Assembly (NCBI RefSeq): GCF_042646165.1
Contig: NZ_JBHRTC010000018.1
Source of the DNA: Microbaculum marinum
GTDB lineage: Bacteria; Pseudomonadota; Alphaproteobacteria; Rhizobiales; Tepidamorphaceae
Direction: 5' to 3' (one strand)
DNA: 64,000 nucleotides
The notes below the pieces were generated by a model. That model made no database searches. It worked only from the letters and a program-made list of their open reading frames with translations, and was not told the origin of the DNA. Positions within the stretch are counted from its first letter, which is position 1, and each line of letters opens with the position of its first letter. This document shows, piece by piece, positions 28,607 to 36,510 of the stretch. Both the position numbers and the translations under genes were made by a program.

Positions 28607-28730
28607 GTTGTCCTGTTATTTGGAATCCGCCACCCTGCTTGGCTCAAGAACCTGCTCCGCTTTTGCCTTGGCCTCGACGCGGTATCGACGGCCTTGACAG
28701 CGAGCTTTGCCGATCGCGTAGTTTCTCGGG

Positions 28731-28838
28731 ATGCCAGAGCATCCGACACCCCCACCTCCCCCTCCCCTACGCATGAAATGGCGCCATACGTGGCCGGAGC
28801 GCGGCGACCGCGGCAGCAGAAACGTTGACGGTCCTTAG
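28731..28838 (+). CDS. very short ORF, possible truncated element gene
   Basis: 35 codons, with a Pro run and then MKWRHTWPERGD. The last motif recalls small rhizobial phage proteins that open with a similar TWPER segment and continue longer, so this may be a truncated copy. Weak ribosome site. It converges with the DUF1508 gene. Confidence 0.2.
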   Translation: MPEHPTPPPPPPLRMKWRHTWPERGDRGSRNVDGP

Positions 28839-28841
28839 AGC

Positions 28842-29018
28842 TCAAGTCTGATCGTCGATAGAGGCGCCGGGAGCGTTCTTCTTTATGGATTCGATAGCGC
28901 CCGTGGCGGACGCTTTCGCCTTGTACCCCTCCGAGGAGAACATGATTTCGCCATTGGACGCGCGGAAACGAAAGCGATATTCCCCAGCCCTATCCTTGTA
29001 GATTTCGAACTTGTACAT
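28842..29018 (-). CDS. DUF1508 (YegP-like) protein
   Basis: 58 residues from ATG 29018. A single DUF1508 repeat: KFEIYKDRAGEYRFRFRASN, then the GEIMFSSEGY segment and a C-terminal helix IESIKKNAPGAS. The small family is widespread and of unclear role. It lies at the end of a minus-strand run with the nuclease and the Cys-rich protein. The in-frame extension to 29108 has no family similarity. Confidence 0.85.
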   Translation of the reverse strand: MYKFEIYKDRAGEYRFRFRASNGEIMFSSEGYKAKASATGAIESIKKNAPGASIDDQT

Positions 29019-29110
29019 CGGCGTATGCCCCTCTTGTTGACCGTGATCCCAAGTGATGGTGGCGCTCGCCGGGACGAAATGCAAGCATCGCCACCAGTCC
29101 CCTCCCACGT

Positions 29111-29344
29111 CTACCCGTTACACGCGCAGCCTTTTCCTTTATGGCATGCCTTGTCGCGAGATATGCAGCTGTCGCCGCATGCCTTGCCGGTGCGGCAGAT
29201 CTTGCAGCACCCTTGGACAGGGATTGGTGTGAGCAACGGTCGGACCACGCTACCCTTCGGAGGTGATGAAATAGTCTGGGCTAGAACGGGGTGCGTAAAT
29301 GCGAAGACTGTGAACACGACGCAGAGCAGTTTGAATGATCTCAT
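29111..29344 (-). CDS. small secreted Cys-rich protein
   Basis: 77 residues from ATG 29344. Signal peptide 1-23 (ends VLAQ). The C-terminal 33 residues hold eight Cys in the pattern CCKIC-GKACGDSC-DKACHKGKGCAC. This motif occurs at the C-terminus of some secreted proteobacterial proteins, including nucleases; its role is unknown. It follows the nuclease gene by 44 bases, so the two may act together. Confidence 0.7.
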   Translation of the reverse strand: MRSFKLLCVVFTVFAFTHPVLAQTISSPPKGSVVRPLLTPIPVQGCCKICRTGKACGDSCISRDKACHKGKGCACNG

Positions 29345-29388
29345 CGTTCCCCACTGCCTCATTTTATCGGTGGCCCCCACCGACGATC

Positions 29389-30048
29389 TTACCGCCACCG
29401 CGGCGCGCGCCACCCGGCTTCTAGCGCTTCGCCTTCTGAACAGAACCAGCGTTCGCCCTTGCCGGTGTCGATCTTCGTCCGCGAGTACCAGGGCGACCAT
29501 GGCGGATGATAGATCCGGCCATTGCTCGAAATATTGCCCTTGATCGGACAGCCCTCGGGAGCCTCCTGCTCGGCAACAGCCCACCTCTGGGCACGGTACT
29601 CCCAGGGAGGCATCGTCGGCGCCTGCCACACGCCTAGGGCGGCAGCGCGGGCCTTCTCTTCCGCCGGCACATAGTCCGAAGCGTACTTGACGAATGCCCA
29701 GGCGTGGCCGTCCGAAACCATCCGCTCATTGACGTTGACGCCATCGACTTTGCAGACCCCCAGCAGCCGATCGAAATCGTCCTTGCCGCGGATCTCGCAC
29801 GTCACCTCCTCATCCTCGACCAGGACGGCCATCGCCTCGGTGGCTGCCGTTCCGCACTCCCATGTGCCGCTGCCCGCCTCGGCACACTTCTGACCCGCTT
29901 CGGGGGCATCGATGCCGTACAGGCGCACCGAGACGCCAGCGACCTCGATCGTGTCGCCGTCAATGACTGCGGCTGTGCCGGCGAGCGTATCGGCACGCGC
30001 AATCGTAGCGACGGCAACCAAAGCCAAGGTGCAGAAGACAAGCCTCAT
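29389..30048 (-). CDS. secreted staphylococcal-nuclease-like (SNase) protein
   Basis: 219 residues. Signal peptide 1-19 (ARA). The thermonuclease domain spans about 25-145 with VIDGDTIEV, the active-site strand VRLYGIDAPE, and DRLLGVCKVDGVNVNERMV carrying the second catalytic Arg. A C-terminal module (GCPIKGNISSNGRIYHPPW and later GERWFCSEGEALEAGWR) is the extension often joined to such nucleases. It probably cuts DNA or RNA outside the cytoplasm. Four-base ATGA overlap with the upstream small gene. Confidence 0.88.
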   Translation of the reverse strand: MRLVFCTLALVAVATIARADTLAGTAAVIDGDTIEVAGVSVRLYGIDAPEAGQKCAEAGSGTWECGTAATEAMAVLVEDEEVTCEIRGKDDFDRLLGVCKVDGVNVNERMVSDGHAWAFVKYASDYVPAEEKARAAALGVWQAPTMPPWEYRAQRWAVAEQEAPEGCPIKGNISSNGRIYHPPWSPWYSRTKIDTGKGERWFCSEGEALEAGWRAPRWR

Positions 30049-30227
30049 CGGACGGCCTGTGTAGCTGTATCGAGTTCCTGAAGCGCCACGGCGATCAGGT
30101 AGCTGACCAGATCCAGCCCAAGCTCATCGGCCTCGGCTTGGCTGGTGGTCAGTCTCTGCCTGAGTGCCTGGAGCCGTTCGGACCGTCCCGCCATATCCAT
30201 CGAACCTGTAGAAGGTGATTGCGTCAT
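30045..30227 (-). CDS. small helical protein before the nuclease gene
   Basis: 60 residues, helical (RLQALRQRLTTSQAEADELG), with a C-terminal helix that is partly hydrophobic. Its stop overlaps the SNase start by four bases, so it is likely the leading gene of that operon. No family recognised. Confidence 0.55.
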   Translation of the reverse strand: MTQSPSTGSMDMAGRSERLQALRQRLTTSQAEADELGLDLVSYLIAVALQELDTATQAVR

Positions 30228-30299
30228 CGCGCCGTGGTTGCGATAGTTCCCTTAGGGCAACATTGCCGCCAGTTGAACGGCGGACACAGGGGGCAAATG

Positions 30300-30695
30300 T
30301 ACAGGATATTCTTCGGCCCGCGTATGGCCGCACTCGCGTTTGCCGCCGCCGCCTCAAGTTGTGCGCCACCACCGTCGCCCCCGAGTCCCATTCAATTGTC
30401 GCCGGTCACACTGTCCGCAAAGCAAGTGGCGATCGTGCAGTCCGATACCAGGAAACGCCTGAAAGATCCGGAGTCGGCACGCTTCGGTGTCTTCGCGGCA
30501 GGGGCGGACCAGAATGGTCAAATCAGCGTTTGCGGATACCTGAACGCGAAGAACAGCTTCGGCGGGTACATCGGCGAAAAGCCATTTGCGGGAACACTGA
30601 CGAGCGAGGGCTTCTTTCTGATCGGTTTCGGCGACAATGACAACGACTTGGCAGCCGTCACCGCGTTTTGCCGGCGCAGGAGCCTGATGCTGTGA
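30300..30695 (+). CDS. putative lipoprotein, unknown function
   Basis: 131 residues from ATG 30300; an upstream in-frame start at 30219 lacks a signal. The N-terminal hydrophobic run ends ASSCAPP, a fair lipobox. The mature part (ESARFGVFAAGADQNGQISV, VCGYLNAKN and GGYIGEKPF) resembles the small secreted proteins that report DPExxxF/CG-x-NxKN patterns in proteobacteria. It is followed 10 bases later by another lipoprotein gene. Confidence 0.65.
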   Translation, partial: YRIFFGPRMAALAFAAAASSCAPPPSPPSPIQLSPVTLSAKQVAIVQSDTRKRLKDPESARFGVFAAGADQNGQISVCGYLNAKNSFGGYIGEKPFAGTLTSEGFFLIGFGDNDNDLAAVTAFCRRRSLML

Positions 30696-30705
30696 GGGAC
30701 AATCC

Positions 30706-31116
30706 GTGCGACTGATATTGGTCCTCGCCATCGCGGGGGCGTTGGTCGGCTGTGCCGCGAGTCCAAACTCGATCGCGCCGGCCTATGTGCCGGAGATGAG
30801 CTATGAAGGCATCACTTGCGAGCAGATCGGATCGGAACTCCGGCTGATCGAGGCGAAGCTCATCACGCTGTCAGACATGCAGAGCCAGCGCCGGGCGGCG
30901 GATGCCACCATGCTCATCCTGATTGGCGTCAGCCCGTCGCTATTCGATTCGCCGGCCGCGCGGGAAGCCGAAATCGCCCGACTGAAAGGTGCTTCAGAAA
31001 CACTTCGACGAAAAGCGGCGGTCATGATCTGCGAAGTACCGCCTATCCCCGAAGACTTGTTGCCGCCGCAGCCTTCTCAGCCCCCGCTCGTTGCGACGGA
31101 CGTGGCAGCGCAATAG
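30706..31116 (+). CDS. putative lipoprotein, helical
   Basis: 136 residues from GTG 30706. Lipobox LVGCAA with the Cys at 16. The mature region has two helices with conserved-looking Cys (GITCEQIGSELRLIEAKL and AVMICEVPPIP) and a Pro-rich tail. It forms a pair with the preceding lipoprotein. No family recognised. Confidence 0.65.
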   Translation: MRLILVLAIAGALVGCAASPNSIAPAYVPEMSYEGITCEQIGSELRLIEAKLITLSDMQSQRRAADATMLILIGVSPSLFDSPAAREAEIARLKGASETLRRKAAVMICEVPPIPEDLLPPQPSQPPLVATDVAAQ

Positions 31117-31264
31117 CCGGACGGGTTTCAAATTGGAGCCGGCTGCCTGATCCATCTCAATCGCGCAACTCCGCTCCGGCGGGGTCCGTGCGCGCATACC
31201 GAGAATCGACTTCCACCTGATCGCCGTGATCTACTCTCTGACACTAAGTCACCAGGAGGGGGCA

Positions 31265-31933
31265 ATGTTATTGGACGAGCAGTACCGCGATTTGCTCCAA
31301 AGGAGGCAGCTGGTGGTTTCTAAGGCTGTCGAAGAAGGTCGGCCGTACACCCTAGAGGAAGTGCAAACTCTGGCGTCGTTGGAGGGCGCCCTGTCGGCTA
31401 TGGAGGCGGTCGCTGCTTCGACGGCGGAAGCAGTAGATGGTGCAGCCGGAAGATCTGATCTAGATCTTCGCCTTGCTGAAAAGGCGCACGACAAGCACTT
31501 CAGTTTTGTGTTGCACATGAACCAATCAGTGCTCGATACAGCGCTAAATGCACTGAAGAGTGCTGCATTGATCAATGGTGGCGCGGCGGTCGCTACACTA
31601 GCCTTTTTAGGAGCGCTTGCGAACCGGAAGGTCGGCCTTGGCAATGGGAGTGAAAACGCCCTTTTTGTGTTGTTTCTGTTTTCAGGGGGCGTGCTGTCGG
31701 CTGCAGTCGGATCCGGTGCTGCATATTTGACGCAGTATTTTTATGGGGCGGCGTCCAACGGAGCGTTGTTAATTTGGGATCACCCTTATATCAAGAAAAA
31801 AGAATGCTCTGGTGCATACAATTATCTTGGAAAATCATTTCACGTATTGGCCGTTTTTCTAACGATCTCGTGCTATATACTGTTTGCATATGGCGTATAC
31901 GAAATGGCGAAAACCGTTCGTCTGCTATTATAG
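31265..31933 (+). CDS. membrane protein with N-terminal coiled coil
   Basis: 222 residues from ATG 31265 with a strong AGGAGGGGG ribosome site. Residues 1-90 are helical and charged (LQRRQLVVSKAVEEGRPYTL), then three hydrophobic segments at about 105-125, 140-165 and 190-215. The stretch LINGGAAVATLAFLGAL recurs in unnamed membrane proteins of proteobacteria. The gene is clearly AT-richer than the neighbours, especially after 31640, a sign of separate acquisition. Function unknown; a membrane effector or surface role is only a guess. Confidence 0.7.
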   Translation: MLLDEQYRDLLQRRQLVVSKAVEEGRPYTLEEVQTLASLEGALSAMEAVAASTAEAVDGAAGRSDLDLRLAEKAHDKHFSFVLHMNQSVLDTALNALKSAALINGGAAVATLAFLGALANRKVGLGNGSENALFVLFLFSGGVLSAAVGSGAAYLTQYFYGAASNGALLIWDHPYIKKKECSGAYNYLGKSFHVLAVFLTISCYILFAYGVYEMAKTVRLLL

Positions 31934-32010
31934 ACCGATCTTGATTTTCATTCTGCGGTTGCGAGATTTTCGTACCATACAGTTCCGTGCTCGCTGAGCC
32001 GCCGGGTGCG

Positions 32011-32286
32011 CTATTCATCGTCGTCGCCGAAGCCCAATTCTTCGACAATCCGTGTTGCCTCGTCATAGTCCGCCTGGATTGCTTTCACGGCTTCGGCGAT
32101 CTCGGCATCGGTCGCGTCCGGGACCAGCAGACGAACGTCGGCCTTGATGAAGTCGCTATGCTCGGCGACGATCTCGCCCGATTGCATTCGGTGCTTTCTG
32201 AACGACGCCAGCCAGGCCTTGGCGATGGTCGCCTTTCGGATGCGAGCCCGCGCGACGTCGTAGGGGTTGTTTTCCTGAGTCGTCAT
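32011..32286 (-). CDS. small acidic protein downstream of the tape measure gene
   Basis: 91 residues, helical, acidic C-terminus ending LGFGDDDE. It begins immediately after the tape measure stop and is the last gene of the cassette. Tail-chaperone or other tail roles are possible from position, but no family is recognised. Confidence 0.6.
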   Translation of the reverse strand: MTTQENNPYDVARARIRKATIAKAWLASFRKHRMQSGEIVAEHSDFIKADVRLLVPDATDAEIAEAVKAIQADYDEATRIVEELGFGDDDE

Positions 32287-34176
32287 CTATCGGCCTCTCA
32301 TCTGTCCCTCCCGGATCGCCGGGATCATTTCATGACGCCTGAAGGTGCTGACGCGCTGGTTTGCGATCCGAACCGCAACGGGCACCGCCGCCTGCTGCGC
32401 TACATTCACCACGTAGGGTTGGAACATATCACCCGGCTCGGTTCCGATGGTAATGTGTATGTTCGACGGTCCGCCGCCACCGCCCGCCGCGACCTTGGAC
32501 ATGGCCGCGTTGGACATGACTTCCACGCCGCCCCCGGGCTTCGCGAAGATGGGCTCCGGACCCTTCTCGCCGGTCATGGCCCATGTGCCGGAGGGAACCG
32601 TGCCGCCGCCGGCAAATCCGCCGGAGAATGCCCCGATCAGCGAAGACAAGAATCCTCCCATCGGCGTGCTGCCGAGCGTTGAATTGAGGATCTTCGCCTG
32701 AATGATCGCTGCGATCAGTTGCACGACAAGGCGCGCAAGCTGCGCCTCCATGTCTTCGGCATCCGCGTTGATGATCGAGAACGCATTGCCGATGGCGTCG
32801 CCGAATTGAGACGACACGTCATTGAGCATTTGCTGGCGCCGCGCGACGTCCTCGATGTGCTGGGCAGCGTCCGCGTATTCGCTGGAAAGCTGATCGATGT
32901 GCTCCAGCAGTTGGGGGGTGATCTCCAGCCCCGCGGCCTCGGCAGCGTTCAACAGTTCCCGCGCCGCCCGCGCCTGCTCTATAGCGAAGGCCGATTCTCC
33001 GTAGACCTCGGCCTCCAGCCGCAGGGCGTCGGTGCGGCGTTTGATCCATTCAACCTCCTGGGCGAACGTGTCGATCTTCGAGGCGCTGCCGCCGGTCTTC
33101 GTGTCGTCCTCCGGTGGTGGCGGCACGATCGGATCGCCGGTCGGCGATGGTGTGTTCTGATTGATCTGGCCAAGCCGGTTCAACAGCGCGCTATACTGCT
33201 GATCGATTTCGCCGATCCGCCTTGCGATGGCGTCCAGGCCCCGCTCCGCTACCGGGTCGATTCGGCCGCCCGGACCGCGCGGCATCCGCTCCAGGCGTTC
33301 GCGCTCGGCGTTCAGGACGTCGCGCTCCCGGTTCAGGGTTTCCAGTTGCGCGCCGATAACCTGGGGATTTGTCTGGTTCTCCAGGCTTCGGAATTTCTCC
33401 AGGAGCTGGTCAACGGCGTCCACGGCCTGCAGGATCGCCGTTTTGAAGTTGGTTCCGACTTGCTTCGTCAGGGTGGCAAAACGGTCGTCGACGCGCTCGG
33501 CAGCGCGGACAAGGCTTTCATCCAGGACGACGCCCGCCTTGCGCGCCGCTTCGCGCATCTGGTCCAGCCCGGCCGAACCGTTGCGCAGCATGTTGACCAT
33601 AGACACGCCTTCGGAGTCGAAAAGCTTGAAGGCGAGCCGAACCCGCGTTGCAGGATCCTCGATCCGCTGCAATGCGTCGGCGACGTCGCCTAGCAATGCC
33701 TCAGTAGGGCGGACGTTGCCCTCCTGGTCCCGTAGCGCTATCCCTAGCTCCTGGAGCGCCGCCTTGGCCTCCCCGGTGCCCTGTGCGGCCTCGGCAGCAC
33801 GTCGCGTGAAGCGCTGCAACGCCATGTCGAAGGTCTCTTGCGAGATGCCGGCAAGTTCCGCCGCGTACCGGTATTCCTGAAGCGCTTCGATGCCAACGCC
33901 AAGCTTGTCGGCGACCTTGCCGAGATTCGAGGACTCCGCGACGATCTCCCGGACCGTGCGCGCGATCTGAGCAGCGCCGAGCACGCCCGCCGCCGCCGCC
34001 ACGCCGCGCCCCATTGATACGAAGTTCGCCTGTATCTTCTTGTTCATGGTGGCGAAGCGGGTTTCAATCGCCCGGGCCGAGCGGTTGGTTTCTCCGCGCG
34101 CCTTCGCCATCGCCCTCTCAAAATGCGCAATTCGCCCTTCAAGCTGGACGACGAGTCTTTCGGTGTCAGTTGCCAT
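32287..34176 (-). CDS. phage tail tape measure protein
   Basis: 629 residues. Long helical N-terminal half with Ala-rich coiled-coil segments, including the region with AGISQETFDMALQRFTRRA seen in tape measure proteins. In the middle it has DDTKTGGSASK and helices with a conserved QLSSEYADAAQHIED. The C-terminal part has GGFAGGGTVPSGTWAMTGEK, the typical tape-measure glycine-rich segment. It sets tail length; 629 residues correspond to a fairly short tail. It starts 6 bases after the small terminase stop. Confidence 0.88.
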   Translation of the reverse strand: MATDTERLVVQLEGRIAHFERAMAKARGETNRSARAIETRFATMNKKIQANFVSMGRGVAAAAGVLGAAQIARTVREIVAESSNLGKVADKLGVGIEALQEYRYAAELAGISQETFDMALQRFTRRAAEAAQGTGEAKAALQELGIALRDQEGNVRPTEALLGDVADALQRIEDPATRVRLAFKLFDSEGVSMVNMLRNGSAGLDQMREAARKAGVVLDESLVRAAERVDDRFATLTKQVGTNFKTAILQAVDAVDQLLEKFRSLENQTNPQVIGAQLETLNRERDVLNAERERLERMPRGPGGRIDPVAERGLDAIARRIGEIDQQYSALLNRLGQINQNTPSPTGDPIVPPPPEDDTKTGGSASKIDTFAQEVEWIKRRTDALRLEAEVYGESAFAIEQARAARELLNAAEAAGLEITPQLLEHIDQLSSEYADAAQHIEDVARRQQMLNDVSSQFGDAIGNAFSIINADAEDMEAQLARLVVQLIAAIIQAKILNSTLGSTPMGGFLSSLIGAFSGGFAGGGTVPSGTWAMTGEKGPEPIFAKPGGGVEVMSNAAMSKVAAGGGGGPSNIHITIGTEPGDMFQPYVVNVAQQAAVPVAVRIANQRVSTFRRHEMIPAIREGQMRGR

Positions 34177-34182
34177 TGGTGA

Positions 34183-34632
34183 TCAATCCCACGGCCGGCG
34201 GCCGGGCCGGTGATCCTGCTCGATGACGCCGGCGCGCTCCGGTCGGATGCGCGCCTGCGGCGTCAGTCGCAGCTTCGTCGACAGACTCGCTATCAATCGC
34301 GCTTCCCGGTCCGCCATCCGTTGGAGCCGTTCGTACCGCTCCGGCCCACCGTCGACGCCAAACCATTCAGCCTTGAACCGGTTCGTCTCGTAGGCGATGA
34401 CGCCCGCGCGGCTGACAGCCTTGACCAGTTCCACTAATACCGGCAACGCTTCGGTCGGCATCATCGCCGCCGGTGCTGCGTCGATCAGCGATCTCCAGAT
34501 TGCCTGCTGCTCGTCGGTCAAGTGTTCCGGGGCTTCGTGCCGCGCGGTCCGGCTGACGTTTGCCAGGTCGGCGATGGTCCGGCCCGCCTGCGTCTCGAAT
34601 GCCGCTGCTGATTTACGACCGCGTTTCATCAA
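34183..34632 (-). CDS. phage terminase small subunit (P27-like)
   Basis: 149 residues. A basic N-terminus (MMKRGRKSAAAFETQ) and the middle segment HLTDEQQAIWRSLIDAAP, with helices RYERLQRMADREARLIASL and then LRLTPQARIRPE, are as in the P27 small-terminase family that recognises packaging sites. No large terminase follows; the next gene is the tape measure. The gap to the ClpP-like gene upstream is 12 bases. Confidence 0.82.
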   Translation of the reverse strand: MMKRGRKSAAAFETQAGRTIADLANVSRTARHEAPEHLTDEQQAIWRSLIDAAPAAMMPTEALPVLVELVKAVSRAGVIAYETNRFKAEWFGVDGGPERYERLQRMADREARLIASLSTKLRLTPQARIRPERAGVIEQDHRPGRRPWD

Positions 34633-34644
34633 AATTCCTCAGAT

Positions 34645-35319
34645 TTAGAACAAGTGTGCTTCCCGCGCCGGTCCCGCTGTCGAAGCTCGTAGCGATTTGA
34701 AGGGCCCCCTCCCCTGCACCTCTGCGATTTCAGTCAGCAGCCCGTGCCGGAGGGCCGTCTCGGGATGCATGGGTCGCTCGTCTTTGAACTGCGCTTCGAA
34801 GAACGCACGCCGGCCGCCGGTGCGCCGTGCAAACAAGTTTATGAGCCTGCGCTGCTCGTCCCGCAGATGCGCAGCCGTCTCGGCGTATCGCTCGGCGGTC
34901 CAGCGCCTCGCCCCGGTGGGTAGTGGGACTTCTATCCCATGCAGCATCACCGTGGCGTCCGGTGGTGCAATACGCTCGTCCCCTGCGAGGAGGATGATGG
35001 TCGCCGCTGATGCGCATGTATCGGTAACTCGCACCGTCACTCGCGCCCTATGCCGGACCAATGCGTCATAGATGGCCTGGGCTTCGTGCACCGACCCGCC
35101 GGTACTGTTCAGCCGCACGACGATCTGACTCGCGTACTTATTGCTGGCGAGCGTGGCCTTAACCGCAGATGCTCGAATACTCTGCCCCAACCTGTCGGTA
35201 GAGCCGATTGGACCACTTAGCGTCAGATGCAGGGTATCCAGCGCGCGCGTCGGCTTGGTGTCGACCATGCGGCTTACGATCGAGCGGGCCATTTCTCGGC
35301 GCGGGTAGTATTTCGTCAT
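34645..35319 (-). CDS. ClpP-like serine protease (phage prohead-protease type)
   Basis: 224 residues. The ClpP fold is clear: VVRLNSTGGSVHEAQAIYDAL (oxyanion loop), then the nucleophile Ser in TCASAATIILLAG, the His in VMLHGIEV and the Asp in KDERPMHPETALRHGLL. In phages such proteases process the head or scaffold. Here no capsid gene follows, so the substrate is open. Its ATG overlaps the stop of the preceding 84-residue gene in an ATGA. Confidence 0.88.
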   Translation of the reverse strand: MTKYYPRREMARSIVSRMVDTKPTRALDTLHLTLSGPIGSTDRLGQSIRASAVKATLASNKYASQIVVRLNSTGGSVHEAQAIYDALVRHRARVTVRVTDTCASAATIILLAGDERIAPPDATVMLHGIEVPLPTGARRWTAERYAETAAHLRDEQRRLINLFARRTGGRRAFFEAQFKDERPMHPETALRHGLLTEIAEVQGRGPFKSLRASTAGPAREAHLF

Positions 35320-35570
35320 TGGCCCGCGCGCCTGTAGCTGCGGACCCTGAGACGCATATCGCCAGTCTCGCCTTTGACGTCCAACTCGACTGTCACGTCG
35401 TCGGCGTCCCGAACCGCTGCGACGCTGGCGACCACGACATCCCGGAGCGCTTCCGGCGCGGTCCGCCCTGCTTCGGGGCGCATCCTTTCAATCAATTCGA
35501 CCGCCACTGCCCGGCGGGGACGATCGGGCGCGCTCGCGGTTGCGAGGGGAACGATTTCAGTCTCAGTCAC
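35316..35570 (-). CDS. small element protein at the head of the protease-terminase cassette
   Basis: 84 residues from GTG 35570 with GAGGTG upstream. Has a mixed strand and helix pattern (VVASVAAVRDADDVTVELDV) and no signal. It starts only 13 bases past a T-run that ends a strong terminator hairpin, so its transcription depends on passing that hairpin. Coupled to the ClpP-like gene. No family recognised. Confidence 0.6.
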   Translation of the reverse strand: MTETEIVPLATASAPDRPRRAVAVELIERMRPEAGRTAPEALRDVVVASVAAVRDADDVTVELDVKGETGDMRLRVRSYRRAGQ

Positions 35571-35583
35571 GCGGCACCTCGCG

Positions 35584-35629
35584 AAAAAAGTGCCCTGCCG
35601 ATCAACGTCGCTGGAAATCGGCAGGGCAC
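35584..35629 (-). terminator. strong hairpin with T-run directly before the protease-terminase-tape measure genes
   Basis: Arms GTGCCCTGCCGAT and its exact complement lie at 35590-35602 and 35617-35629. On the minus strand the hairpin is followed by TTTTTT at 35584-35589. The next gene starts 13 bases later with its ribosome site in between. That leaves no room for a promoter after the hairpin, so it looks like an attenuator or antitermination point. Confidence 0.8.
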
Positions 35630-35682
35630 GGCGCGGCGGAAGGAAACCCATGCGGGGAAAGGAACGCCGGCCGATTTCATGA

Positions 35683-36189
35683 TTAAACGGATCCCGCCAA
35701 TCGACGGGCAACGACTTCGATCGACCCGAGTCCTACCTGGGGCAGACGCTCATCGGGGCCGCCGCTGCGGCGAATTTCGTCAGCAGCGGCATTGAGGTTG
35801 GCGACGGCGGCGCGGATTTCGGACAATGCGGAAAGCAGGCGGCTCGCCTCGCCCTCTCGATAGCGCTTCAGTGCGGCCACCACCTTCGGCGCCCGCACTT
35901 CGCGCAACTCCATTGCGCTGTTGCGGAGCCGGCGAACGTCGTCTTCAGCCCGCCGCAGTTCCTCCTCGGCGACGGATATCCGACCGGCGCGACCTGGGGC
36001 GGTTTCGGGGGTATTGACGAGAATTACCAACTGGTCGTGAAGCTGCTTCCGCTTCTCCCGCGCATCCCTTAGCTGGGCTTCCGCCGTGCGGTGCTCGCCA
36101 GTCATCGGCGCACGGGCCGCGACAATCGCCGCCGGGCTCGGTACGTCCAGGTCCACCGCCTCACCTTCAGTCTTTACCGCCATCAACAT
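35683..36189 (-). CDS. coiled-coil element protein
   Basis: 168 residues from ATG 36189, with AAAGGAG upstream. Long helices rich in Ala, Glu and Arg (LRDAREKRKQLHDQLVILVN and AEEELRRAEDDVRRLRNSA) suggest a coiled coil. Scaffold-like proteins of phages look similar, but no family is recognised. It ends 53 bases before the hairpin at 35590-35629. Confidence 0.6.
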   Translation of the reverse strand: MLMAVKTEGEAVDLDVPSPAAIVAARAPMTGEHRTAEAQLRDAREKRKQLHDQLVILVNTPETAPGRAGRISVAEEELRRAEDDVRRLRNSAMELREVRAPKVVAALKRYREGEASRLLSALSEIRAAVANLNAAADEIRRSGGPDERLPQVGLGSIEVVARRLAGSV

Positions 36190-36249
36190 CGGCGCCGCTC
36201 CTTTGTTCGGTCCCTTGAATGACTAGCATGCTCCGGTTCGCCGAGGCCG

Positions 36250-36510
36250 TTATGCGTCACGTTCGACAATCCAATCGGCGAGCAACTGCTCGATCGCTTC
36301 CGCAATCGCGACCCGATCGTCCTCGTCCCAAGCCCCCAGCCGACCCGCCTCGATCAGCGCTTCAGTCAGGGCGAACTCGTCAATTTTGACTGGCAGTACG
36401 CAAAAACCGGCCTTCCGCAGTTCCCGATACCGGCGTTGACGTTCGGCCGGCGTCGCCATCATGACGACGCCGACAAGCTCCGCATCGGAGGGAAACAGTC
36501 GAGTATTCAT
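36250..36510 (-). CDS. small element protein with ERQRRYRE motif
   Basis: 86 residues from ATG 36510. The segment TPAERQRRYRELRKAGFCVL, followed by KIDEFALTEALIEAG, recurs in small proteins of rhizobial phages and plasmids; the short basic helix then strand suggests a DNA-binding fold such as ribbon-helix-helix, which is inference. The start overlaps the preceding stop (ATGA). Confidence 0.65.
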   Translation of the reverse strand: MNTRLFPSDAELVGVVMMATPAERQRRYRELRKAGFCVLPVKIDEFALTEALIEAGRLGAWDEDDRVAIAEAIEQLLADWIVERDA

